In this document: positions 21,430 through 36,400 of the stretch, one piece after another
Position numbering within the stretch: position 1 is the stretch's first letter
How the letters are laid out: every line of letters starts with the position of its first letter
Assembly (NCBI RefSeq): GCF_029227915.1
Contig: NC_079879.1
Coordinates: forward strand, 10,230,001 to 10,294,000
Direction: 5' to 3'
Origin: Hydractinia symbiolongicarpus
Lineage: Eukaryota; Cnidaria; Hydrozoa; Anthoathecata; Hydractiniidae
Length of the DNA: 64,000 nt
Translations under genes and position numbers: made by a program
The notes under the pieces: generated by a model
The model's database searches: none
The model's input: the letters and a program-made list of their open reading frames with translations, nothing else
Told to the model about the DNA's origin: nothing

Positions 21430-24400
21430 CTATCTTGGGTCCAATTGAACAAGTGCGGGGAACGTCCGCATTCGTAACCGTTCAACCTCAGCTCGTAACA
21501 TGCTAATTTCGGATGCTTGTGCTTTCGCAAGATCGACAAGTTTACGTCTTGTTATAATGTCCTGCATTCGTTTCGATGCACCGTTATCACTGCGATTATC
21601 AGCTAAAAAAAAAAAAAAAATCAACAACAATATTAGATTAGTACTTCCAACTAAGATAATCGAGTATAAACAAGGATTCTTAAACCAAACAGGGCGAGTG
21701 TTAGCAACATGTTGTATATTTGTATCTTGGGTTAGCGAAGCAACATGTATATATACACACGAACCTACCTGTAAATAATTAGTTATAACCAAAAATATAG
21801 TACGACAACAAACAAACCAATTTTTATAACAAAGCAGAGCTTGGGATTAAGTGAGTTAAGTGCCTTTCTTCGTGATAAAAAATTCAATCATTTTAAAAGA
21901 AGATGCCACCAGTCTCGTATCTCATCTCCATTACGCTGACTTCAGTACTACGACAGTGCTACGAACAAGACAGGTCAAAGTTCACCGTACACCTACCAGT
22001 GACGTCATGAATGTTTTTTCTTTCAGCAACAGATAACGCCATTTTTTCCAAATCAATGTCCAACTGTTCATTTTCTTCGACCTTTGACACAATTTGGTGT
22101 CGTAACTTGCGGATTATTCGTTTTCTATCCTGTACGTTGCGACCATGCATCTATAAAAAGTGAGAAGACAGTGAGACAGATTATTATACTCGCCCGTCAT
22201 GATCAGAGCTCTGATCGGGGTGAAACATTTTCTGTTGAGAATGAAATACGGATGTGCTATGATAAATATTCACCTATATGTATACACACCATCCGGATAA
22301 ACTATCTGAGTTCATCACTAAGATATTACCGCACGTAGTGTAGTGGGTTCGTCTGCGGCTCCCAGTTCTGGGGACCGCGGATCGAATCCCGCTCACTGCT
22401 TGGCAGTAAGTTAGTGATGAACAAAGTAGTTCTTCTTCAATATGACTGTAATACTTGATGTATTTTTTCTGCGCCAAACCTTTAAAGTTAATACCTAACC
22501 TTATTACACATATCCAACGTTCTTTCTAACGTCGCGATCTCTTGTTGTTTACTTTGTCGCCGGTCAGTCTCACCAAGATAAACTTGCAATTCCTTGGTCA
22601 CACGCAACATTTGTAAATCATGTGCAGTCGTTTGATAATCTTCAGCACGCATGAACATTTCCTTGAGTTCCCAAGCTAGTTGGTGTATACCCTTTCGAAA
22701 GTCTTTACTTTCTCTCATACTGGCTAATTTCATTTCACCCAATGTCTAATAAAAAACAAAATATATACAAATCAGAGAGATTTTGTGATGACAATAAATC
22801 GCATGCACTGCAAAAAAAACTTGCTAAAACACAGACTGTGAAGCATAGATGCACAAAATACGATATGCACAGTCTAGGAGGAAGAAATTTGTATTTCTTT
22901 CTCCAAGATACAGCAAAGAAAAATAAGAATGTGATTAAACTACCTTAATGGTACTATTTAAGTCCTCAACAGCAGATCTATGGATCAGCACGGAATCCGT
23001 GTAACTGGGCACGAAATCACACGATCCTACTTCCACTTGACCTTGCTTCAGTAACAACTGGACTTCGAGATTCATGTTAAACCTGACTCTTTCTTCACGA
23101 AGCCTACACACAAGGAAAAAAAGATATATTAATCTAACATAGCAAGAGATAAAAAAGGCTATTGTTTTGAATATGCACTTGAATTCAGAAAATTATATTT
23201 TCAAATTTTCAAGGACGTCCGCCCTTAGAGTCTGCGGGGAAATGCCTCGTTTTTTACGCCACAGCAGGCCTTCCAATTTTTCAGTCATGCTGACCGGTGT
23301 AAAGTATAGGAGTCGTACTGTCGAGTATTTAGGATCTAACATGCAGTAAGGAAAGCTGTAAAAAAACCCGTTTTTTAATAATTCCTGCATACTTTAGATT
23401 TGTTTAGCTCGTCATGAGTTTTTTTAAATAAATAAAAATGCAAATTTTATCGTTTAAGAGTATCAATACACAGAAGAATTAAAAATTTTAAACAAGCCGA
23501 AGGTGTTGAGAAGACTACACCAGATATCGTATTTATATGAGAATTACAATTTTGTTGCAGCCAGCTACATGATAGAAAATCATAAAAAAGTAGTGCAGGG
23601 AGAAAAAACTAGCCTGGTTAACAAACTTTACAGATAAAAAATGTTCGCAAATGCATTGTGTGAAAGAATGTCTCTAGATGTTTTGAGGTAGCTAGTCCTA
23701 AGTGTGAAAATCAAATTATATGTAACGAATCCTTCTGTACTTTATTTCGCGAGAGCGGAGTCCATGTTAGTTTTTACGTAAAAAAATATGGATAAAAAGA
23801 AACCAAAAAGTAGTGCTAACTAGGACTGGACGGCTGTAATAAGCAAATTTTAACTATTTGTTTGAATATCATAAAATTAAGCAACAAGCAGCACATTTCA
23901 AGGTTTCAAAGCCAAGACAAAAACCCTTGAACTGGGCAATCCAGACAACTAGTTTGATTTTTAGATTTAGTTATCTCATACTGCAATCTTACACCTAAAA
24001 TTGAATCTTATTTCTATAAAAGCACACAATTTCACTCCAAATACGTCGGTCTAATTTTAGGAGGTTACTTGTTAACATTAAAAACAACAGTAAAAACAAA
24101 TAAATAAAAAACCTCTGTATATCTTCGAAGGTCTTTTCAATGGTCATTTTCAAGTCTTCGTCGCGATCAATTTGATGCTGTAGATAGTCATTCATGTCTG
24201 CCAGAACAAGGGCTTTAGCTTTTAACTAAATGGTAAAGTGAAGAGAAGATATACCTAACAATCAACCACACAAACAAAAGACACATTTTTCATGGTATCA
24301 TAGTCGTGGAAAACAGGTCGTAATTCCTATGTAAAAAATAAACGGGTTGGGAAGACAAATTACAACTGACAGGTTTATTTGACAAAAGCTGGATAACATA

Positions 24401-27400
24401 GTTGGAACCCCCTTTGCAAGGGGTTCGACTTTCCGAAATTTTGCAAAAAGTAGGGGGTTTGATAATTTCGGGTTGTTGTAAAAAGAGTGGGGTTGTTCTA
24501 TATTCTGAAGGGAATTATTCCTTCTTAATAATTACTATGAAATTATTACTTCAAGTAAGACAGATCAGTTAATTTAGCCTTAAAACAACAATAGCTCATT
24601 TTTTAAAACTAGATGTAAAGGAGGCACTCGATCAAAATAAACTTGCTAACATCGTCATTGTAAACCACCTGAACGACACTGACTTTTGTTGAATTTTTTT
24701 TTTCTTACTGAAACTGAGTGTGTAGTTATTGCTCTGCTTTGTTCACTCAAACTAGGGTTGTGGCAATTTTCAAAATTAACAACACAAGAGAAGTCTTAAA
24801 TGAAGAAGGATAGGTTTTTAATAATAGTGGATTCTTTGAAAAATAGGGGGTTCTGTAATATTCCTCTGCCAACAATGGGATATCGGAGATTGTCAATTGG
24901 AGATTGTCAAAAACAAATAAAATAGTTCAAATTTAACATTTCATTTTTTTTACCTGCTGTTCTCTCTCCACCTTATTTCTTCTCAGCATCACCATTCTCT
25001 TCCACACTTCAACGTCCATGTGTTCTGGCATGTGGTGTTCACTATCTAACTCTTGCATAGCCTTCTCCAGATTATGCGCAGCAGCAGAAGCAGCTCGTGA
25101 AGAGGAGGGACGTGTCTTACTTTCAGCAGAGAAAGCATCCTTGTGAGATTCAGTAGCAGCTTTTAAGGTACGTTGAGCTCTAAAGGAAAATATCAAAATA
25201 TAAGTGAACTCTATCTCTGATGTTATATTTGTTTATAATGCTTAAAAATACACCTTTTCCAAATTTTTCATAAATTATAAAAATTAAGACGTCATCCAAA
25301 ATTTGATAATGGTTCTATGCTTTTCAAATAAGGATATTCAGATAGAATATCAAATTACCGTCACAAAATTGAAGTTTTTAAAGCAATTTACATTCTGGTT
25401 GGATATTATTTAGATTTGAAGAAAATAATTATTTGAAAAACGAGGCTATTCTTAGAAAGATCAGCTCTATTAAGGGTTTGACTGTAACTTTTAGTTCCCA
25501 ATTTAGGAGGCACCTAAAAAATAAAAATATTTATGAATTGAGGTATTTTGTTCTACCTTTTGATAAGGAACTTCAAGATGCGAATCATTTTAAGTATCGA
25601 CCTCTTTAATTGAGTTTAGCATAATTAGGAAATTCGGAAATTCGGGAATGGTCTAGTATACACGTGATTCAACATTTCATCGTGTTTACTCTTACCTGGG
25701 CCTTTTCTTAAACAGTTTATACAAAACATCAACGGTGAATGAATCCAAATCTAAAAATTCTTTCCGAAACATTTTATCCAACGTGCGATCATCAGCTATA
25801 AGAGTCTCATACATATCACGAAATGCTTCCACATCTCGCTTCGCATCTCCAACCGCTAACGAACTCAGTTGCTTTTCTTCTTTTTTGATCTCCAAAAAGT
25901 TGAACAGCTCCAACTCTCTAGCTTCGAGTTCTTCTTCGAATAAAATTGATGCATTCAAACGGACGATTTTTAATTCTTCCTAAATAAACCAAATGTTTTT
26001 GGTATAAAGCTGTCTGCTGAGATAGTTAAGTATTTCGTTGGAAACACATTTCCTTGGTGGTCTATGATCCATGACTGCCTAAATTCGAATTTACAGGAGG
26101 CGTAAGGCCGAATCTCCACGGGGAAAAAATGTAGAGGCAGGCAATTTTTTCCGAGGCGCCACAGGCGCAGTGTCATAATATTGCACAATACACTGCAAGA
26201 AAGAGAGGAAATAATCGCTACATGATCAACAAAAACTATCGTCAGTCGCTAAAAAAATACAACCAATCAAAACGCGGGAAATTGTAAACAAACTTGTTTT
26301 TAAACACGTTTTTTAAATCTGACCGAAAGATGGCGTCAAACAAAATTCTTGCCCACTTTCTGACTGAAAAAACTGAAATAAATCCATCATACAACTGAAA
26401 CAAATATTCCCTGATTGTGTACATCGCTTCGTTACTTTAACAACAAGGATTAAAACGTACAGTAACGCACAGTAGCATCTTTCTATTTTTACTTGTTCCA
26501 TTTGCACACCAAATGTAACGCCACTAATACTAATACTAAATAGCGCGCTTTTTCTAGTGCAGATTAAAAATGTATCAAAAATATTCAGCACCTGAAAAAA
26601 GTCGCCACGGAAGAAATCTGTCTCTACATTTCATGTCTCATGAAGAAGATTCGGCTTAACAAACATAGGAAGGGTGCCAGGGGACTGGGCAGGGGGGGTA
26701 ACCTCTTACTCAAAAAGCATAATGCTAGTCACTACGACAACGGTTGGAGATTCTCGTCTGCAACCACATCAGTGATGACAAGATATTATAACGTACCTGC
26801 AAAATCACCATTTCTGTTTTCGTTCTTCTTTGAAACAGTTGATTTAATCGCTCGTCAAAATTTGTTGTAGCTTCAACATTTGTAGTTTGCAATTTGCGTA
26901 ATTCTGTTTCCAATGATTTGCGGTACTTTTCGCGATCCTCGTGTAACTAAACAGATAGCATGTTTTTATTGTTTTTTAAAAAGTGTATATATGGTATGTA
27001 TGATTTATTTTCTATACATAATATGATTTAACCTCTAGACTTCGTATGGTAATTGTCTAATTATGCTATGGTATCTCATCTTGGCACGGTTTAGACTTTA
27101 TATGGACCTGTGTCTAAAAACGTTGAGAAACTCAATTCACTTCTTCCAAATCCGTTTGATAAAGGTTTTCAGGCTTCAAAAAGCAAAAAATTATGTTTAA
27201 AGGGGGATTTTCACAAAGCGAATTGAACGGCGAATACGACGGCGAATTCGCTTTTTAATTTTCACGACAAAATAAATTAGACGCCAAATTCATTGTTTAC
27301 ATTGGTTAATCGCGTTCTGATTGGTCTAAATCTAGCAGCGAAACCTTTAGCCGCGAAAAAGTAGGAACTGTTTCTACTTTGCAGCGAGGCGAATATTTCG

Positions 27401-30400
27401 ATGGAAAATCATAACAAACAAAACTGCGCATGCTCAGATACAATTCGCCGTCGAATTCGCTTCGTGAAAATCCCCCTTAAAGTCTTAAAGACGTCTAAAG
27501 GCTTTTTAAAGGTTCGATGTTTTTTTATATTTAAACCTAAATTGTTTTGAATCCATTCGAAATATAAAAGTGTATAGACTAAATGAAGATAAAAAACAGA
27601 TTACATTAAAGTAATACCTTATTCCATGAAATTACCGAATTAACGCAAATAAAAATAACGGTCATGAATTTAACTCGGTTCAATAAAATTATTTTGTAAA
27701 AGGCATTTAATTAACGCGGTTCAGATAGATTCATTTTCCAAAATGCATTTAATGAAATCGAATTAGGGAATATGCAATATCATACGAAGCAAAAATTACA
27801 GCAAGAGTAGAATCAACGGTGGTGACGCGGTCTTCTCTATTACAAGGTGGTTTGGAAATCCAAATAAATGTTTTTGTTGTTTGGAAAGACAATGTTAAAA
27901 TTTTTTGAAGAAAATGTGCTTTCAGTTAATTTTCCACTTGGATCAGAGTATGATGATGATACGAAAGCTATTTTAAAAAAGATCGCTGAAAAAGAACACC
28001 GTTGAGCTATCTCCGATGGAGGAAATAAAAGAAAATTTGTAAAAAAAAATGTATTTTTATGTTTTTTAGGCTTTTATATCTTATAAAAAAGTCACAAAAT
28101 TAACATTATTTTAATTAACGAGTCATGAAATTAACAGCCTTTAAATTAACAATGCATTTAATTAACGGTCATTAAATTAATGCGAATTTTGAAAAACCGC
28201 GTTAATTTCATGACTCGTTAATTTTATTGAATAAGATACACAGTGATACAAAAATTCTTCAATAATAACGATTATTTTATTTCCTTCTCATATCACATGC
28301 CTACCTGAGTAGTTTTAATCTCGTACTCTTTAGCCAACTTTTGTTCTTCTTCATTCCATTCATTATCCGGTTTAACATTCATAAATTCTGGTCGTTCTAT
28401 CTCTTGCTTGAGTTCGTCTTCCAAATTAGTTTCCAATCTTCCAGCCATCATCATTTCTAACGCTCTACCACGTGCATTATCCGCCATTTCAGCAAGTCGT
28501 CTTTCTATTAGAAAAATATGTAATTTTAAAACATTAGTCGTTAGCCCGTGGAAAAATCCACGGATTCGCCCGTCGCAGCTAAGCTACCATTTTGCGTGAC
28601 AGACAGACGGACGGACACGGACGGACGGACGGACAGACGTATACGGGCATTATAATATAATTTTTTTTTCCTTTAGGGCTACATATATTCTTTTCTTTTA
28701 ACGTGAAGAAGATTTTCAGATTTAGCCTCTAATCTCCAACCTCTCTTGACGAGATATTTTAATCATTGAAATTGTTGAATCAGAAGGCGGTTAATTGGCA
28801 GGGGCGCACGAAAATAATTTCACTTTAATTCCGACCTGGCGCTAAAAGGTCATTTGCTATGGTTAGCCTGAAAAAGAAGTACTAAAACCAAAAACTATTA
28901 CACTATCTTCAAATTACTGTGATTTTTTTGATGCATACCGAAAACAAACGCGTAAAGTTGTGCTTTGTCACACGCGTTTATTATTCCCCGCGTAAATTTA
29001 AAAAGGCGTAAAAATAATAACCGAGTTAATTCTATGAATAACAGCATCAAAAAAACCAAACAAACATGTCGTAGAATGGATGTGAAAAATGTTGGAGGAC
29101 TTACCTTCTTCCAAGCGCGCCAACTCATCTAACCGTTTTTGTTCTTCTTCACTGATGTATTTCTCAACCAAGATCTCCTCCTCATTTACAACTAGCAGCA
29201 TTTCGGGTTGTTCACTGTGATCTAAATGAGCGTCTATCAACTCCTCCTGCAAATGCATGTCTCGTAAAATCTTCTTGATACGTGTATTGCGTTCGTTGAT
29301 CTTGCGAATCTCCTGTATCTTCGCATTGTAAACCTCTTCGAATGTTTCGTTAAATGCTTCTTTAATTCGAATTATACAATCCTAAAAAGTAGAACATCAC
29401 AACATAAAATTTCAATCTGCAGCGAGTAAACGTGATATTCAAAACATTTTTTTTAAACTAAAATAGCGAGTCAAAAGATGAGTGAATGAGAGAAAAGGTA
29501 CTGTAGAGGGGAAATAAAAACAAGTTAATAAATCTTGTGGTTTTTATCGAAAGGAGAAAGTTAGGGTTTTCTCACTCCAGACAGACAGAGTCATTGTAGA
29601 GATTATTGCAAAAATGAAATTCATACCTTTAAGAGCACGATTTGATTTCTCTTCTGGTTCTTTGTATGTAATTCAAACTGAGTTTGCAGCAAATCATTAT
29701 AGCCGCCATACAGAAAACCAAGACTTCCATACGTGGCCACACTCTCTTTCCTGAGATATTTGTCCACTTCTGTAAGTTCTTCATCGTAGTCGATCTCCCT
29801 TTTCTCTAGAAATAAAACAATTGAGATTTATAATTTTTTAAATAAAAAATTCAGCGCGAAATTTTAGAAAGAAATCTAAAATAAAGTCTAACATCGATTT
29901 CTAACACAAGAGCTATAGCCATTAAAATTAAAGCCGATTTTCATCTAATAAAAAACTGAAAACATTGTGGGGTAAATAAAGGCATCAATGATGGCGTTTG
30001 ACTTGTTTTTATTTTTATCACCTTCATATTTTGTCGTCAGAAGGTTTTTTCCTTCTTGTCTTTAGGAAAATTAAACGATGCCGAAGGTTTCAGCAGAAAG
30101 ATGAAAAAAATATAGAAAATTTCAGTAGGCGGTAAATCGGGGTAATGCATTGTTTTTAGTTAGTTTTTGTTTTGTGTTTGATCTCAATAACGTTAGATCA
30201 CTCAGATTGACTCGTGTTCCCAAATCTCTAAAAACTATACAAAGTAATTTTTCTCTCTTTTTTATTCCCAAATAGCAGCCACAACAATAGCGTTTCTTTT
30301 CTTTTTCGCAGTTTTTACAACAAAATTATTTATTATTTTCTAGTTTCAAAAGATTTCGGTGGTGTTGACCACAGAAAATAAAATCTAGGACGAGATTCGA

Positions 30401-33400
30401 GAACAACATTTTAAGATTTTTTTTCTTAATTTTCCAAGAAAAATTGTAAGATTTCAGGACAATTCCAGAACACAGCGTAACCATACCAAATATCCAGGCA
30501 TTCCAGGAATTAAGAAAAAATTAACCTTGTACTTTTCAAAGGAATATTTATATGAGTTTGTAAAAAAATTAACTCAGCCTGATAACTTTGCAGGATAAAT
30601 TCAAGATATTTTCAGTTTTTTCAGTCAAAATTCCAGGATTTTTTCAAGGCAAATTGGTCACCGTGCACATCACGTTACCTGATGAATGTTAGATATCTTG
30701 TAGCAAAATACAGCTAATTAAACATCTCACCAACTATGGAAGAAAAGGAGCCAAAACCATCTGGTAAAACACTATCCCTCAATTCACTTTGAATCTTTTC
30801 TATCTTTCTTTGACAAACAACCATGTCTAATTCTTCAAGTTCGCTTTGACTTCTTTCTCTCATCGGGTAATTGCATACCTCAATATTGGTAGCAAAACTT
30901 TTTAAACTTTTTCCCTTGGTCTTCATGTTGTCCCAACATTCAGTTTTGATTAAATGACGTGTATACTGGGTGGCAGCATCCTGCAGCTCGATTTCTGAAC
31001 GTAACTATGTGAATAATTAACATAATGATTACTGTGAATAATTAACTTAATTATTACTGTAAATAATTGACTTAATTATTACTGTTGCATACTTTAACCT
31101 GATACAGGGTGGAACTTATTGACTATGTTTCGTCTGAAAAAGAGTTTTTGCTACATTCACCAGACACTTTGGGCGTTTAATAACAATGACTTCTAATGTC
31201 AAGTAAAGAGTATAACATATAAGAGATCGAAAAAGCAATCCAAGTCTCAAAATAGTGATTTATGCGATTCTTATGTAGCCTAAAATAAGATGCAACCAAA
31301 GATTAAAAATAAATAAAAAGTCGCTTATATAATTGGTGTGCCAATACTATCAGATTGGTTTGAAAGCATCTCGCCACAAGTTGTGAGTCAATAGCTCTAT
31401 ATTTTCTACAGTTATTTCTTTCTATGATCATGAAATTAAGCGATAGGAAACGCACCCATGTGTTAACCTCACTACTTGACAATCTATTTTGTCGCACAGT
31501 ATAGCGATATTTATAGATATAGGGGGTAAAACTAACAGAAAACAAGAACTGAAACGAAATTGAAAACCTGTATTTTAATTGTTTACCACAAAAAAGGAAT
31601 CAATGGACTGCTTCTCCAAAAAGAAAGGCCCAATCCTAATAAATCTAAACTTCACGATCTATAAAATTCAAAACTAAAATAACGTAAATGTCACCCCACC
31701 TTTTTAAAATGGGATTCCATTTCAGCGACCATACTCTGTCTTTCTTCCACGTCCATGTTGAATTCATATCGATCTAATTTCTCAATGTCAGGAACTTCTT
31801 CGTTAGTTCTAATTAGCTCGAGCACTTGATTGCGTAAATCGTTGATTTCATTTCTTAACGAATTCTTCACCTCAGCATACTTTTCATCTTCTTTCTTGTG
31901 GGCCTAAATATATATCAACTGCTTGTATGAGAGAAATTATTTCATAGAAAAGAAAAAAAACAAACCAAAATGGTGGAGAGATATTTATTCTGCAGTACCA
32001 CAACCGGGGTGATGCCGGTTCTCGGCTAACATTAAAAAAACACACACGCAAATAAACATGCCATGTTTATTTAGCTGAACAGCTTCTTGTATTAGGGGAA
32101 TATTACATTCAGGAACAAAAATGAACAAGGGGATAAAAAATACAGGTAACATTCGGAACAGCAAGATTTAATGTCAAGTATCATTTCTTAATTTTTTTAA
32201 ATAAGTTTGATGTGAAATATTAGATCAAACTTTGGTGTTCTGAAGTTTTAAAAAGTATAGTAGGAATAGAGATTACCTTATCAACCGCTTCTTCTAACCA
32301 AGTAGTTGATGAGCCAATCTTTTCTGAAAAAAAAACATGATGCATCGTGAAATAAGGAAAGACAGTTAAATAGAAACATTTTGGTACAGCTCTGTATTTT
32401 TCGCAGCACAGTGAACAAGGAAAATACGACGTGTGGGGACCAAGTTTTTTTTCATATTGTCGCATTAAAATAGTTTTTTTATCCACCTTAAACCCTGTGA
32501 AGCAAGTTCCTAAAAAAGGAGGTGATTTTTTAAGTTGCATAAATTTACTGTTCTCCGTCGATTTTTTACATATGTTAAGAAACTTGGAAAGGTGGTACCA
32601 GCATTTTCATATAACATTGAGAATTATCAATGTTAGGCAATTTGTAAAAATTTAAGTTGAAAAGGTTAGCGTAAACTAATATAACAAACTAGTCGTGAAC
32701 CCGTGGAAAAATCCACGGGGTCGCCCGTCGCGTTCGCTCGTCCTTTAAATTTACCCGTCGCAACAAAGTGGATAAAAATATATCGCATTTGATACTCGTG
32801 GGCATTTTAAAAGTTTCGTGTTTCCGTTACGGGACGCCGCTTTCGCGGACACACAGACAGACGACGGCTATCATTAAAGAGACACAAAACCAAGCAAACA
32901 AAAATGTTATACCAGGTTTTAGAGTTATTTCAGGTAACTTCGATAAAATTTCATCTTCAGTATTTTTAATGCTTTTGACCATTGCTGTGTTCGAAAGGTA
33001 TGTTTCAATAGCTCCAGCTGCTTTGGATCTACCCAATGAACTAAAATTCCACGACCAGCTTGATATGCAGCCATCATTACCAACTGTTAAAATCATTTGT
33101 GCATCTGAACTAAAGCAAGCATGGCTAAGACCACCAGCACGGTAGTTACCTGCTTGTATTTTCACAATGTTGTTCTGCAAATAAAATAATCAGAAGTTGA
33201 TAATGTAAACTCAACTATCACAACTATTGTTGTGATGTCAAAAAAAAATAGAAAACCTGGTTTACATTTGTCACCAGTCACATTTTTGTTACTCCGCAAA
33301 CCAGGTTTTCAGACTGCAGCAATAATTACTCTGCAAGAAGGTTGTGTATATGCCCATTTGCATTTTCATCGGTGTTATTTAAAAAAAACTATAGATTTGA

Positions 33401-36400
33401 AATGAATGTCAAAGCCTGAGCAAACTCAAACCTAAATAATTAGCAAAAACTACAAGTTAAGTTGCTCGCAATCTGGAATTGCAGAAAGAATACTACATGG
33501 TAGTAGAGGGGAACCAGTGTACTATCACAAAAGTTGTCAATATTGTGACATAGAACTAGAGCACATGAAATGCACATTCCTGCATATATTTAAACAGCAA
33601 AAACGCACTAGATCGACCAATTTTGTCAAATCTTCAACAGTCAGAGTGTAAAAAACACTAAATGCAGTCTAATTTTATCTGACATTTTTTCAAATAAAAA
33701 AACAGATTACATATGACAAAATAATTTGTGTAATATATGTACGCTTTATGTAACTTTTTTATAAGAATATTTCCTGAACAAAGAGACATACCATTGCTCC
33801 AACTGCTCTGGCAATTAGATATCCATCAGGAGATGCTGACACTAACCATTTGAAGTGACAAGAAGAGGAAATGCAACCACCATTAACACCATGACCTTCA
33901 TATGTATATGTAGGTTCCAACACCAGGTTCGTTTGTGAATCCTAATGAATGCAAAATGATAATAAACCTTACCTTTATCTCTGTTGCAGTGGTGGAAGAT
34001 TAATTCTTATTGAACATTAAAACAACTAAAAGCAACACTGCTGCAAACAAGCACTGCAGCTATGGATACCATTTAGGTAACCTTTGCGTGTTGCGTGCAT
34101 CCTTTGGATGAAACCAAAATTTTCTTGAAATGAGATTTAAGAAACGTTTCCAAAATTGGATAGCAGAATAATATTTTAAAACTATAAATGAAAGCAATTA
34201 TGTTATATTCTAGTAATCAGTGGCATTTTATTAAAAATGTGATTTGTTAACAATTTGTATAGCATTATTATCCAGTTATTTAAGCGGGCATAATCTTAAA
34301 ATAATCTAAAATATCAATTGTACAAGCGTCTATAGCATGGTAAGATTTTTTAACAAATATAAAAAGGCAATGGAATTGGATATTAAAACAATTTTATCAG
34401 CTGTTTATATGCTGATTTAACTTAATGCTTTTATTCATTCTTTCCAACTATAAATAAATATTGCAATGAACATTAAGGAAAGTAAGAAAAGTAAGGAAAC
34501 TTGAGTCACTGAGAGTTATGCTAGTCATGAAGGTCTCTCTTTTTTAATACATGACTGTCTTTACCACGTGTATTGCCTACCTGTTGCGTTTGAACAAGAC
34601 CGCAGTTGGTATCCAACAAACTGAGATTGTGAATGTGTCCAAATACGGTTACATTTCCATACTGTTATTGTTTTAATAACTCGTTTATCTGAATTTACAT
34701 ACAATAGTAAGATAATTTGGACGAGTTAGTATTTATTTAGATTACTCCAAGAACCAATAAACTCTTAATTAATCTCTTAATAAAGACAATCTTGATCAGA
34801 ACTTCATGTTGTCTGCTGTTAAATTGCTTGATAAAGGTTTCAGAATCTTACTCAGAACAGAAAAAGCTGTTTTTACACACTGTTACTTCAAAACGTAACT
34901 AACCTCATATTCATTGAAGACGAACTTTGCAATTTTCTTGCCTTGATGAACGACACCAAATGCAACATCGTTTGAAATGATGCATATATCATAAGTAAAC
35001 GCCTTCAGAAGGTAGGTTTGCTTTGAAATGGACACATCTTTCAATAATCTTGTACTGTCCATGTACAATGAACTCTTTTCTATTAATTTGAAAAAAAAAA
35101 TCGCAACTTTTATGCACAAATGTAGCGTTTGTTTATATAAAAAATGTTAATAGTTTGAAAACATATTTCCACATGCTAAGTAGAAAACAATCTAAGGAAA
35201 TAATCTTTTGGATATACATCGAGAAGAACTTACAAATAATGAGACTTACTTTTAATTAAATCACTAGTAATTTCGAATAGGATCAACTGGTTACAACCAG
35301 GCTGGTGATCGGAAGCACTGACACCAACTAACACTTTATATATATCAGCTTGACTAATATGTAAACAGGATGAACATAATACAGAACCTGGAACATCTAA
35401 AAATAAAACTATTTATCATTTTCTTCAGAAGAGATACTTAAAAGATTATCACGTTAAAGCTAAAAAATAATATTATCTCAGAAGAGGAATTGTGAACAAT
35501 AGTAAGGCAACAAAAAGACACTTCAGGATGATAAAAATATCTACATGTTATTATGGTAAAATTATAAAGTTACTCCAAGTTTACCTACAAAATGCAAAAA
35601 AAATTATAAATTTTTGGTAATTTCACTAGCATTCTTTTAAAAAATTGTACATATTTACTTAGTTTTACTTGAGCCCTAGAAGACATTTTTTGCTAATCAC
35701 ATTTGCAAATATTGTACAGTCCAAGTAATTCTTGCTGTTGCTCCTTCACTAAGCATCCATTTTAACAGTCAAATAGTGCTCTCCATCATTGTACTTAATT
35801 CGAAGAAAATAATGAAGTTCTTGTATATGTAAAATTGTGTTCAAAAATTAGATACTAAATTGTATCTAGGCATATCTCCTTAAAAGTTGACATTATCCTA
35901 AAAAATATTAAACAAATAAATATTTTGATTTTTCAAAAAAATTAACAAAACGTTGTTTTTGTGCCTTTTTTGAAATGTCAAAATATTTTTGAATGCAATA
36001 TTTACTTATAGGCTTAAATAATGATTTAATTATTTAATGATGGCTGTATGATTAGGATTTCTTTCAAATTATAAGTGATTTCTGCTAGTTATTTCATTGC
36101 TCGTGTTTGTTATGACTATTTAGATTACAAAATATTTCCATCCAAATCATTTTACCTGTATGGCCCAATACTTCAAGTTGTGTGGATAGTCTAGCATTCA
36201 ACAAAAATATTTTAGGATCACTTGAGCTGGTGATGAGTACTGATCCAGTATTATCAAAACTAAATACAACAATATCAATCAGGATTCTAAAATACTGACA
36301 AATACTATACTAATTTATTTTTTTTCAATGTTGTGCTAACTCACCATAACTTTGTCAAAGCAGTTTTATAAAGAAATTGTTCACAAACACAACGTAGTTC

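Larger units (their letters stand above)
21430..32323 (-). other. CFAP43: CFAP43 C-terminal coiled-coil half (exons 18-31)
   Basis: About 900 residues rich in Glu, Lys, Arg and Leu with long heptad-like runs and no membrane segment. Seen: VLELIRTNEEVPDIEKLDR (exon 19), ECWDNMKTKGKSLKSF then NYPMRERSQSELEELD (exon 20), NEEEILVEKYISEEEQKRLD (exon 22), RPEFMNVKPDNEWNEEEQK (exon 23), and FRDMYETLIADDRTLDKMF then YKLFKKRPR (exon 25). These segments are conserved among animal CFAP43 proteins. Exon 27 uses a weak donor (GTTTTT), inferred from phase and from continuation into exon 28. Confidence 0.88.

Noticed and set aside
22331-22403. Functional tRNA gene
   Set aside because: A and B boxes are present but no proper acceptor stem forms; the flanking inverted repeat fits a mobile element better.
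32768-33145. 125-codon plus-strand frame
   Set aside because: Antisense to CFAP43 exon 17 plus a Helitron-like repeat; the minus strand explains it.
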